Below, piece by piece: positions 23,835 to 30,085 of a stretch of DNA of 36,028 nt. Positions within the stretch are counted from its first letter, which is position 1; every line of letters starts with the position of its first letter. The stretch comes from a bacterium. GTDB lineage: Bacteria > Patescibacteriota > Doudnabacteria > UBA920 > VMFF01. The notes below the pieces were generated by a model. The model was given only the letters and a program-made list of their open reading frames with translations, was not told where the DNA came from and searched no databases. Made by a program: the position numbers and the translations under genes. The stretch lies in assembly GCA_021811585.1 (NCBI GenBank), contig JAJZOG010000015.1, positions 1 through 36,028 of the forward strand. Direction: 5' to 3'.

Positions 23835-24134
23835 ATGAACAAAAACGAACTAGTTGAATCATTGGCAGCCAAACTTGGGGTCGCCAGATCAGAAGGAGAA
23901 AAGGTTTTAAATTCCTTCGTGGATGTCATAACAGAAGCGCTCCGCAAGGGAGGCGAGGTGAATATAGCGGGTTTCGGACATTTCGAGGTGAGCTCGCGCG
24001 CTCCCAGAGAAGGCGTTAATCCGCAAAATCCCAAAGAGAGGATCCGGATCGGCGCTGTCAAAGTACCCAAATTCAGAGCGGGAAAAAATTTGAAAGACGC
24101 GGTCAGGGCCGGGGGGCCGGGTTCAATTGGTTAG
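23835..24134 (+). CDS. hup: HU/IHF-family DNA-binding protein
   Basis: 99 aa, usual HU length plus a short Gly-rich tail. It bends and compacts DNA. MNKNELVESLAAKLGVARSEGEKVLNSFVDVI is the dimerisation helix pair; GEVNIAGFGHFEVSSRAPREGVNPQNPKERIRIGA is the beta arm with the conserved R-x-x-R-x-G-x-NP core and the intercalating Pro; VPKFRAGKNLKDAV closes the fold. HU versus IHF cannot be separated by sequence alone here. It has its own promoter and is followed 28 bp later by tRNA-Pro. Confidence 0.96.
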   Translation: MNKNELVESLAAKLGVARSEGEKVLNSFVDVITEALRKGGEVNIAGFGHFEVSSRAPREGVNPQNPKERIRIGAVKVPKFRAGKNLKDAVRAGGPGSIG

Positions 24135-24162
24135 GGCTTAAATCCCAATTGAGGAAAATTTG

Positions 24163-24239
24163 CGGGATATGGCTCAATTGGCTAGAGCGCTCGCTTTGGG
24201 AGCGAGAGGTTCCCGGTTCGAGTCCGGGTATCCCGACCA
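24163..24239 (+). tRNA. tRNA-Pro (anticodon TGG)
   Basis: 77 nt with a complete cloverleaf. The acceptor arms CGGGATA and TATCCCG pair over 7 bp, the D-arm is GCTC/GAGC, the anticodon stem CTCGC/GCGAG encloses TTTGGGA with TGG at 34-36, and the T-arm is CCCGG-TTCGAGT-CCGGG. The discriminator A and the CCA end are encoded. TGG with modified U34 would read all or most proline codons. Confidence 0.97.
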
Positions 24240-24417
24240 TATTAATTGGCGCATGTAATAGTGCGGCTTTTTTATTTTGCGCGGTTTCAAGCAGGTTTTT
24301 TTTGTTTCTTTATACAATTCTTTTTTTTGCCTCGTCCGGTATCATCAACCTAAGCAGGATTTCCAAACTAAACTGAGCACACGAAAACCAAATTCACGGA
24401 ATCGGAATGGACAGGAA

Positions 24418-24711
24418 ATGGACATACATTCAAATGTTACAAGGCCCTATATTTTTGTTGCCCTAATTTCCTTGGTTGCAGCTGTTTTTCTTTCGGCTCG
24501 AGGACATTTGGAGTATGGGCATACTGCTTTTGCTGCAAGCGGCAAGGCCGTCACAAGCATAACGCGGTCTCCGGGTTATGCCTATTCCCAAAGCACTGCT
24601 TTGGGATTGCAAAAATCAAAACAAATGTATTCGATTTCAGTTTTGCTGGCGATTTTAGGCGCGATTCTCTTGATCTTGCATGCCTGGGGAAACCGGAAAA
24701 ACGATTCGTAA
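24418..24711 (+). CDS. Small two-helix membrane protein of unknown function
   Basis: 97 aa from the ATG at 24418; the track start at 24277 adds 47 residues that look like translated spacer. Helix 1 (YIFVALISLVAAVFLSARG) and helix 2 (MYSISVLLAILGAILLILHAW) flank an external or internal loop of about 40 residues rich in Ser, Ala, Thr and Tyr (SITRSPGYAYSQSTALGLQ). The end GNRKNDS is short and basic. Not recognised. It precedes the glycan gene group on the same strand, separated from it by a stable hairpin and three 20-bp repeats. Confidence 0.6.
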   Translation: MDIHSNVTRPYIFVALISLVAAVFLSARGHLEYGHTAFAASGKAVTSITRSPGYAYSQSTALGLQKSKQMYSISVLLAILGAILLILHAWGNRKNDS

Positions 24712-24751
24712 CGGCCTTAAGCGGATCCCCAAACAGGATTCGCTTAAGCCG
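24712..24751. repeat. Stable hairpin between the small membrane gene and the GH8 gene
   Basis: CGGCCTTAAGCGGATCC and GGATTCGCTTAAGCCG pair over about 16 positions with one bulge and one G-T. It has no T-run, so it is not a classic terminator; it could protect an mRNA end or be a protein site. Confidence 0.6.
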
Positions 24752-24811
24752 CAGCAGCTGGAAACTTACGTGGCAGCAGCTTGGAAATATGGCAGTAGCT
24801 TAGAAACTTAA
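24751..24811 (+). repeat. Three imperfect 20-bp tandem repeats
   Basis: Units of the form GCAGCAGCT(T)GGAAACTTA recur three times (from about 24752, 24774 and 24793) directly before the GH8 leader. They are non-coding. Confidence 0.55.
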
Positions 24812-24835
24812 ATGAAAAGGAAAAGGTCTCGCTGA

Positions 24836-26062
24836 ATGTTAAAAATAACCGGCATTATTCTGCTTATTATATCTTTAGCCCTGGCGGTTTTTGTTTTCTA
24901 TCGCAATAATCCCAGGTCTTCGGAGCCGATAATTTTTTCACCGCGGGAGATTTTGGGCGGCACCTGGCACGCTTATAAATTGAATTATATCGAGGCGTCC
25001 ACAGGCAGAACCGCGGATTTTTCCAAGGGCAATATCAGCACTTCCGAAGCCGAAAGTTATGCCATGCTCCGTTCGGTATGGTGGGATGACCAAAACACGT
25101 TTAACCAAAGCTGGTCCTGGACGCAGAAATTTCTCCAGCATAAAAATGACCATTTATTTTCCTGGCTTTACGGCCAAGAGCCTGGTGGCAGTTACGGCGT
25201 ATTAACCGCGCAAAGCGGGCAGAACAGCGCCAGCGATGCGGATGAGGATATTGCTTTGGCTCTGCTGTTTGCAAGCAAAAGATGGGGCAATGTTGCGTAT
25301 GAAAATGACGCGCGCGCAATCATCCAAGATATTTGGAGCAAAGAAGTCGCCGTGATCCGCGGGCAGCCGTATTTGCTTGCTAACAATATCGAGAAAACTT
25401 CCGGCAAGCAGGATTACATAATGGACCCTTCTTATTTTGCGCCGTACGAATATAGGATTTTCGCGAAAATCGATCCAGCCGACAATTGGAACGGGCTTGT
25501 AGATACCTCGTATCAGGTTCTTGAAAACAGCGCAAAAATGAATCTGGGCTACGGCAGTTCGGACGGGCTTCCGCCGGACTGGATCTTAATTAATAAAAAT
25601 ACGGGTGCGCTTGTGCGCGCCCAAAACCAGAGTTTGGATTCAAATTACGGCTACGATGCCCTGCGCATTCCTTTCCGTTTGGCATTGGACTGGTCTTGGT
25701 TCAAAGACCCGCGCGATAAGCAGGTGCTTGCCGGCTTTTCATTCCTAAATGGGCAATGGCAGGCAAACCATTCTTTATATGCCGATTATGCCCACGACGG
25801 TTCGGTTGTGCAAACGCAGGAAATACCCGCAATGTACGGCGGTGCCATAGCGTATTTTATGCTTGAGCATCCGAACGAGGCCAAGCAGGTATACGCAAGC
25901 AAGCTTGCATCGCTTTATAATCCGGACACGCTTTCCTGGGCTTCCACGCTAAGCTATTACGACGACAATTGGGCATGGTTTGGGATCGGGCTTTACAATA
26001 ATTACCTTATCAATTTGTATGGCGCAGGCAGCAGCGCAGGCAGCAGCTCAGGCAGCAGTTAA
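24836..26062 (+). CDS. Glycoside hydrolase family 8 endoglucanase, BcsZ-like, membrane-anchored
   Basis: 408 aa. GH8 enzymes invert beta-1,4 bonds of cellulose or related glucans; BcsZ is the member found in bacterial cellulose operons. Residues 2-21 form a signal anchor (TGIILLIISLALAVFVF). The catalytic acid lies in STSEAESYAML (Glu71), matching SEGQSYG of BcsZ. The SASDADEDIALALLFA segment matches the SASDAD block with the substrate-binding aspartates, and GYDALRIPFRLALDW matches GYDAIRV, carrying the general base. The length suits one catalytic domain. The tail GAGSSAGSSSGSS is encoded by short direct repeats. It heads a same-strand run with a cellulose-synthase-like GT2 46 bp downstream, which supports a glycan-trimming role outside the membrane. 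Substrate identity is inferred. Confidence 0.88.
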   Translation: MLKITGIILLIISLALAVFVFYRNNPRSSEPIIFSPREILGGTWHAYKLNYIEASTGRTADFSKGNISTSEAESYAMLRSVWWDDQNTFNQSWSWTQKFLQHKNDHLFSWLYGQEPGGSYGVLTAQSGQNSASDADEDIALALLFASKRWGNVAYENDARAIIQDIWSKEVAVIRGQPYLLANNIEKTSGKQDYIMDPSYFAPYEYRIFAKIDPADNWNGLVDTSYQVLENSAKMNLGYGSSDGLPPDWILINKNTGALVRAQNQSLDSNYGYDALRIPFRLALDWSWFKDPRDKQVLAGFSFLNGQWQANHSLYADYAHDGSVVQTQEIPAMYGGAIAYFMLEHPNEAKQVYASKLASLYNPDTLSWASTLSYYDDNWAWFGIGLYNNYLINLYGAGSSAGSSSGSS

Positions 26063-26108
26063 ATAAAATAGGCGGTTGGCAGCACAAATAATTAATCAAA
26101 AAAATTTT

Positions 26109-27614
26109 ATGAGAGAAAAAGATGATTTTCTAAAAACGAATGAGATTCCCGCCATCCTGATTGCCGCAAATTATGTGCTGGCGTCCGTATATTTTTTCCT
26201 TATTGCGTTTTATTTCAAGCCCGGAAATCCGTATCTTTTCGGCTTGCTTGTTTTTACCGAGGTCTTCCATATTTGGCAGGCATTCACTTTTTGGTACACG
26301 ATCTCCGCGCTCAAAGCGCCGGAGCGGAAATTTGATCCAAATTTCAATCCGCCTGTTGACGTGTTTATAACGGTTTGCGGGGAGCCGGTTGAGATAGTTG
26401 AAGAAACCGCGATTGCGGCGCTGAACCTCGATTATCCGAAATTTAAAATTTATCTGCTCAACGACGGCTTTGTCCGGAATAAAAAAAATTGGCAAGAAAT
26501 CGAAGCGCTTGCAGAGCGGCTCAAGATAGGTTGCATTACAAGGAGAGTTCCGGGCGGCGCAAAAGCGGGGAACATAAACAACGGCTTGGCGTTGAGCGGC
26601 GCGGAATTTGTCGCGGTTTTTGATGCCGACCACGTGCCGCGCCCGGATTTTTTGCGCAAAACAGTAGGTTATTTTTCCGATGATAAAGTGGCTTTTGTCC
26701 AGACGCCGCAATATTATAAAAATCACGCGGACAATTATATCACTTCCGGCGCGTGGGACCAGCAGGAATTGTTTTTCGGCCCCATTTGCCGCGGCAAGGA
26801 CAGGATGAATTCGGCGTTCATGTGCGGCACCAACATGGTTTTGCGGCGAAGCGCGATCATGCAAGTTGGAGGCATGTGCGAAGATAACATTGCCGAAGAT
26901 TTTGCCACCTCGGTGTTTGTGCATCAAAAAGGGTGGAAATCCGTGTACGTGCCCGAGCTTCTCGCCGAAGGCCTGGCGCCCGAGGATTTCCGTTCTTATT
27001 CGCGCCAGCAGTACAGGTGGGCGCGCGGCAGCTTGGAGGTTTTGTTTTGGTACAACCCGCTTTTCAGGAAAGGATTAAGCTTTAAACAGCGCCTGCAATA
27101 TTTGGCGTCGGCAAGCTATTATTTTTCCGGCGCGGTTATTTTAATAAACGCAATTTTGCCCGTGATATTTTTCTTTACCGGCCAGGTGCCGCTGGTAATT
27201 TCCACAATGTCATTGGCGGCGATTTTCCTGCCGTATATTTTCCTCACGGTTTATACTCTCGGCGTGGCAACGAATTTCTCGTACTCGTACAAAGCAATCG
27301 CGTTTTCGATCGGATTGTTTGATGCGCATTTGCGCGCCATTGTCTCGGTCTTATTCGGCAAGCGAGATGCCTTTTCCGTAACCGCAAAGCGTTCGGAAGC
27401 GGGCAATTACATTCATATGGTAATACCGCAGCTGATTTACGACGGCATAGTTGTTGCCGGCGTATTTATTGCCGCCGCGCGCGGAGGAATTACGCCCGCG
27501 TTTCTTTCCAACCTGGCTTGGGCATTTTTGAATGTCATAATTTTCTCGGTATTCATGGCAGCGGCGTTTCCGCAGGCGCAAAAAGTCAGGGAGCCGGTCA
27601 GGGTGGCGGCTTGA
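26109..27614 (+). CDS. Processive family 2 glycosyltransferase, cellulose-synthase-like
   Basis: 501 aa from the ATG at 26109 (the track uses a TTG at 26076). Two N-terminal helices (IPAILIAANYVLASVYFFLI; YLFGLLVFTEVFHIWQAF) precede the cytosolic GT-A domain. Its motifs are in order: VDVFITVCGEP (first Asp), FDADHVPRPDF (DxD), SAFMCGTNMVLRRSA (the CGTN of BcsA), EDNIAEDFATS (the TED-like base) and RQQYRWARGS (QxxRW). About five C-terminal helices form the export channel. This is the full motif set of a synthase that polymerises and extrudes a beta-linked glycan from UDP-sugar. The C-terminal PilZ domain that makes BcsA respond to c-di-GMP is missing, and no bcsB is nearby. UDP-glucose is the likely donor given the GH8 neighbour, but UDP-GlcNAc or others cannot be excluded. 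Confidence 0.88.
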   Translation: MREKDDFLKTNEIPAILIAANYVLASVYFFLIAFYFKPGNPYLFGLLVFTEVFHIWQAFTFWYTISALKAPERKFDPNFNPPVDVFITVCGEPVEIVEETAIAALNLDYPKFKIYLLNDGFVRNKKNWQEIEALAERLKIGCITRRVPGGAKAGNINNGLALSGAEFVAVFDADHVPRPDFLRKTVGYFSDDKVAFVQTPQYYKNHADNYITSGAWDQQELFFGPICRGKDRMNSAFMCGTNMVLRRSAIMQVGGMCEDNIAEDFATSVFVHQKGWKSVYVPELLAEGLAPEDFRSYSRQQYRWARGSLEVLFWYNPLFRKGLSFKQRLQYLASASYYFSGAVILINAILPVIFFFTGQVPLVISTMSLAAIFLPYIFLTVYTLGVATNFSYSYKAIAFSIGLFDAHLRAIVSVLFGKRDAFSVTAKRSEAGNYIHMVIPQLIYDGIVVAGVFIAAARGGITPAFLSNLAWAFLNVIIFSVFMAAAFPQAQKVREPVRVAA

Positions 27615-27658
27615 GAAAGAATGCCTGCCAATCAATAAATCTAAAAAATAAATCAGCA

Positions 27659-29278
27659 ATGTTCAGCCAATACGTCAATCAATATATAAGCAGAGTGAAA
27701 GTGCGGATCTCCAGGGACAAATTTTCCAGAGAAGAGCTTGAGTACGAAGAAGACCGCGTCCAGGCCCCTGGGTTGAAGAAGAAGTGGTTTGCGCGAAAGG
27801 GCGCGGTCTTCGCTTTTATATTTTTTTTGATGGCCTTTTGCGGAGCGTTTTCGTATTTCGGCTTGATGGGCCAGAGCTTGCGGCTGGATGAGGCGCAAAG
27901 CATGTGGCAGACGCGCGAAACGCCCCGGGCCATGCTGAATACCATCGCGCAGGACGTGCACGTGCCGCTTTATCATTTAATTTTGCATTATTGGCAGGTA
28001 TTTTTTGGGAATTCCGTTGCCGTTGACCGTTCTCTTTCGTTGATATTTTTTCTGCTGACCATCCCGGCGGCGTACATGCTCGGCAAAGCCGCCTTTGGTG
28101 AAAAGGTCGGAATTTTTACGGCATCCCTCGTGGCGCTTTCTCCGTTTTTAAATTGGTACGGGAGTGAGATACGCATGTACAGCATGCTTTTATTTTTTTG
28201 CGTTTTGAACCAATATTTTTTTGTGAAGATTTTTAGCGCCAAGCCGGAGCACCGGCGCAAAGGCGGCGCATGGGCGGGGTATTTTATCACCGGGCTGCTT
28301 GGAATTTTTGTGCATTACTTTTTTTGGCTTCAGATTTTGGCGCAAGCGGTTTTCTTTTTTTTGAACCGCGCGGAATTTCCGAAAAAGTCGCTGTCTAAAT
28401 TTATCGGCATCACAGTTTTTTATATCCTGGCGCTTTCGCCGTGGCTGTATTATGTTTTTAAGCTCGGGTTTGCCGCGAATACTCAGCCGCTTTTGCCAAG
28501 GCCCACGAGCGTGGATCTGTTTAATACGTTTTCGCAGTTTGTGTACGGATTTCAGGACAATGCCATAAATACGGTTTTCGTTTCTTTGTGGCCGATCGCG
28601 GTTCTGTTTGCATTTTTCTCATTGCGCAGGGATCGGCGGACTGCCGAGCGCCGGAAATTTCCAACCTACGGCGGATATTTTTTATTGGCTTCGTTTTTGC
28701 CGGTTATCCTTGCTTTTGTCGTGAGCTTTGTGATTAAGCCGGTTTACCTGCCGCGCTATTTAATTTTTGCCGTGCCGCCTTTGTATGTTTTTGTGGTTTG
28801 GCTTTTGTTTTCGAAATACCCGCGGCGGCTTTCCATCGCCATAGCTTCACTTCTGGTTTTGATAATGTCCGCAGGTTTGGTGAACCAAACAGTTTCCGCG
28901 GCCACCCCGGTGAAGGAAAATTATAAACAGGTGAGCGCCTATTTGGACGCGCATGCCGCACCCTCGGACATAATTGCAGTAGCAGCACCTTTCACAATTT
29001 ATCCCGTGGAATATTACTACAAAGGAGATTGCCAGATCGTCACTTTGCCAATATGGGACAGGTATGCGCACGGCCCGATTCCCGCGTTCGATGCGTCTAA
29101 ATTGCCTTCGCAAATTTCAGAGATAGCCGCGGGGCACACGGACATCTGGCTGGTTTTGAGCTATGACCAGGGCTATAATTCCAAAATTAAATTTTATTTA
29201 GACACCCATTTCCAACGGTTGTATGACCAGGGTTTTTCGCAAGGACTGAGTTTGATGGAGTATAAGGTGAGGTATTAG
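27659..29278 (+). CDS. GT39/ArnT-like polytopic membrane glycosyltransferase
   Basis: 539 aa from the ATG at 27659; the track start at 27518 overlaps the GT2 gene in another frame. A basic cytoplasmic segment (KVRISRDKFSREELEYEEDR) precedes about eleven hydrophobic helices. The first external loop has RLDEAQSMWQT, the acidic D-E motif of the PMT/ArnT superfamily, followed by DVHVPLYHLILHYWQVFFG, the typical P-L-Y-x-x-L helix. The C-terminal 120 residues are soluble and external (YKQVSAYLDAHAAPSDIIAV...). Such enzymes move a sugar from a polyprenyl-phosphate carrier to a protein, lipid or glycan on the outer face. It follows the GT2 gene by 44 bp, so it is probably part of the same operon. The acceptor is unknown. 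Its stop codon abuts a G/C-run repeat. Confidence 0.82.
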   Translation: MFSQYVNQYISRVKVRISRDKFSREELEYEEDRVQAPGLKKKWFARKGAVFAFIFFLMAFCGAFSYFGLMGQSLRLDEAQSMWQTRETPRAMLNTIAQDVHVPLYHLILHYWQVFFGNSVAVDRSLSLIFFLLTIPAAYMLGKAAFGEKVGIFTASLVALSPFLNWYGSEIRMYSMLLFFCVLNQYFFVKIFSAKPEHRRKGGAWAGYFITGLLGIFVHYFFWLQILAQAVFFFLNRAEFPKKSLSKFIGITVFYILALSPWLYYVFKLGFAANTQPLLPRPTSVDLFNTFSQFVYGFQDNAINTVFVSLWPIAVLFAFFSLRRDRRTAERRKFPTYGGYFLLASFLPVILAFVVSFVIKPVYLPRYLIFAVPPLYVFVVWLLFSKYPRRLSIAIASLLVLIMSAGLVNQTVSAATPVKENYKQVSAYLDAHAAPSDIIAVAAPFTIYPVEYYYKGDCQIVTLPIWDRYAHGPIPAFDASKLPSQISEIAAGHTDIWLVLSYDQGYNSKIKFYLDTHFQRLYDQGFSQGLSLMEYKVRY

Positions 29279-29327
29279 GGTCCAACCCAAACCCCCAACC
29301 TAATACCCCAATCTAAACCCCTAATCT
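29278..29327 (+). repeat. REP-like G/C-run repeat, copy A
   Basis: Starts at the end of the glycosyltransferase stop codon. It opens with a mini-hairpin GGGT-CCA-ACCC, then C-runs (AAACCCCCAACC, TACCCC, AAACCCC). The opposite strand has five G-runs and could form a quadruplex. It is identical to copy C (35902) for about 40 bases and inverted relative to copy B. Confidence 0.85.
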
Positions 29328-29375
29328 AGCTTTGTCTCAAACAATTAATTAAAACTTAATGGCATTTGAGTATGT

Positions 29376-29412
29376 ATATTTAGAAGGTACATGAATATTA
29401 ATTTCTAAATAT
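29376..29412 (+). promoter_or_regulatory. Start-masking hairpin of the RAYT gene
   Basis: ATATTTAGAA (29376-29385) and TTCTAAATAT (29403-29412) are perfect complements, and the pairing extends one base into the ATG at 29413. In mRNA this places the start codon at the foot of an 10-11 bp stem, a known way of keeping IS200-type transposase translation low. Confidence 0.6.
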
Positions 29413-29997
29413 ATGTCTTTTGCTCGGAAATTTAAACCCAATGCGATTTACCATGTATATAATCGCGGAAATAATAAGAGACAGTGCTTTTTTATGCCGT
29501 CCGATTATATTTATTTCATGCAAAAATTAAAAAAATGTTTACTGTCAGAGCAAAAATGCTCTTTGCTTTTTTATTGTTTGATGCCCAATCATTATCATTT
29601 GGCTTTCAAAGCCGAAAAAGGCCTTGACATAAGCAAAATTATGCAGCGTTTAGTGGTTAGCTATACGCAAATGCATAATGCCAAATATAAGCACGCCGGA
29701 CATGTTTTTCAAAGTAAATACAAAAGTAGATTGGTAGAAGATGATGATTATTTTATTTATCTCTCAAAATACATCCATTGCAATCCAGCAAAATTTACCA
29801 ATCCATATGAATACAAATATTCCTCGATAAAGGAATACATAAATGCCAGCAAAGGATGTTGTGATACCAGGCCTTTGCTGGCATTATTCAATTTTTCTAA
29901 TAACGAATATTTGGATTTTCTCAGAGGACGTATTCCCAAACAAAACGAAACTTTGGAGAAAATATTAAAAGAATCTTTATTAGATGATATCTTTTAG
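29413..29997 (+). CDS. REP-associated tyrosine transposase (RAYT), Y1/IS200-like
   Basis: 194 aa. Single-strand DNA nuclease of the HUH class; RAYTs are domesticated relatives of IS200/IS605 TnpA that act on short palindromic repeats. The start KFKPNAIYHVYNRGNNKRQCFF is the typical first strand; MPNHYHLAF carries the HUH pair (His60, His62); GHVFQSKYKSRLVEDDDYFIYLSKYIHCNPAKF is the family's best-conserved block, with the nucleophilic Tyr expected in the YLSKYIHCNP helix. The C-terminal 60 residues are helical and charged. The coding sequence is clearly more A/T-rich than its neighbours, suggesting separate ancestry. It has no Shine-Dalgarno and a hairpin over its start. Inverted copies of a G/C-run repeat lie 85 bp on each side. 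No TnpB or other IS gene is present. Confidence 0.93.
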   Translation: MSFARKFKPNAIYHVYNRGNNKRQCFFMPSDYIYFMQKLKKCLLSEQKCSLLFYCLMPNHYHLAFKAEKGLDISKIMQRLVVSYTQMHNAKYKHAGHVFQSKYKSRLVEDDDYFIYLSKYIHCNPAKFTNPYEYKYSSIKEYINASKGCCDTRPLLALFNFSNNEYLDFLRGRIPKQNETLEKILKESLLDDIF

Positions 29998-30031
29998 TTC
30001 AGGTTTTCGATGATTTTTTAAATCCCGATTT

Positions 30032-30085
30032 TAGATTGGGGGTTTGGATCAGGGGTTTAGGTTGGGGGTTTGGGTTGGACCCTAC
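30032..30085 (-). repeat. REP-like G/C-run repeat, copy B (inverted)
   Basis: Reverse complement of copy A; the first 27 bases read from the GH6 side are identical and the rest is diverged. It abuts the stop codon of the GH6 gene (TAG then GGTCCAACCC on the minus strand). With copy A it brackets the RAYT gene. Confidence 0.85.

Noticed and set aside
27518-27658. 47-residue N-terminal extension of the GT39-like protein
   Set aside because: It overlaps the 3' end of the GT2 gene in another frame and reads as Gly/Ser/Ala filler; the ATG at 27659 follows the normal intergenic gap.
29413-29997. Complete IS200/IS605 insertion sequence
   Set aside because: There is no TnpB and no IS-type left or right end hairpin pair; the flanking repeats recur elsewhere without the gene, which fits a RAYT better.
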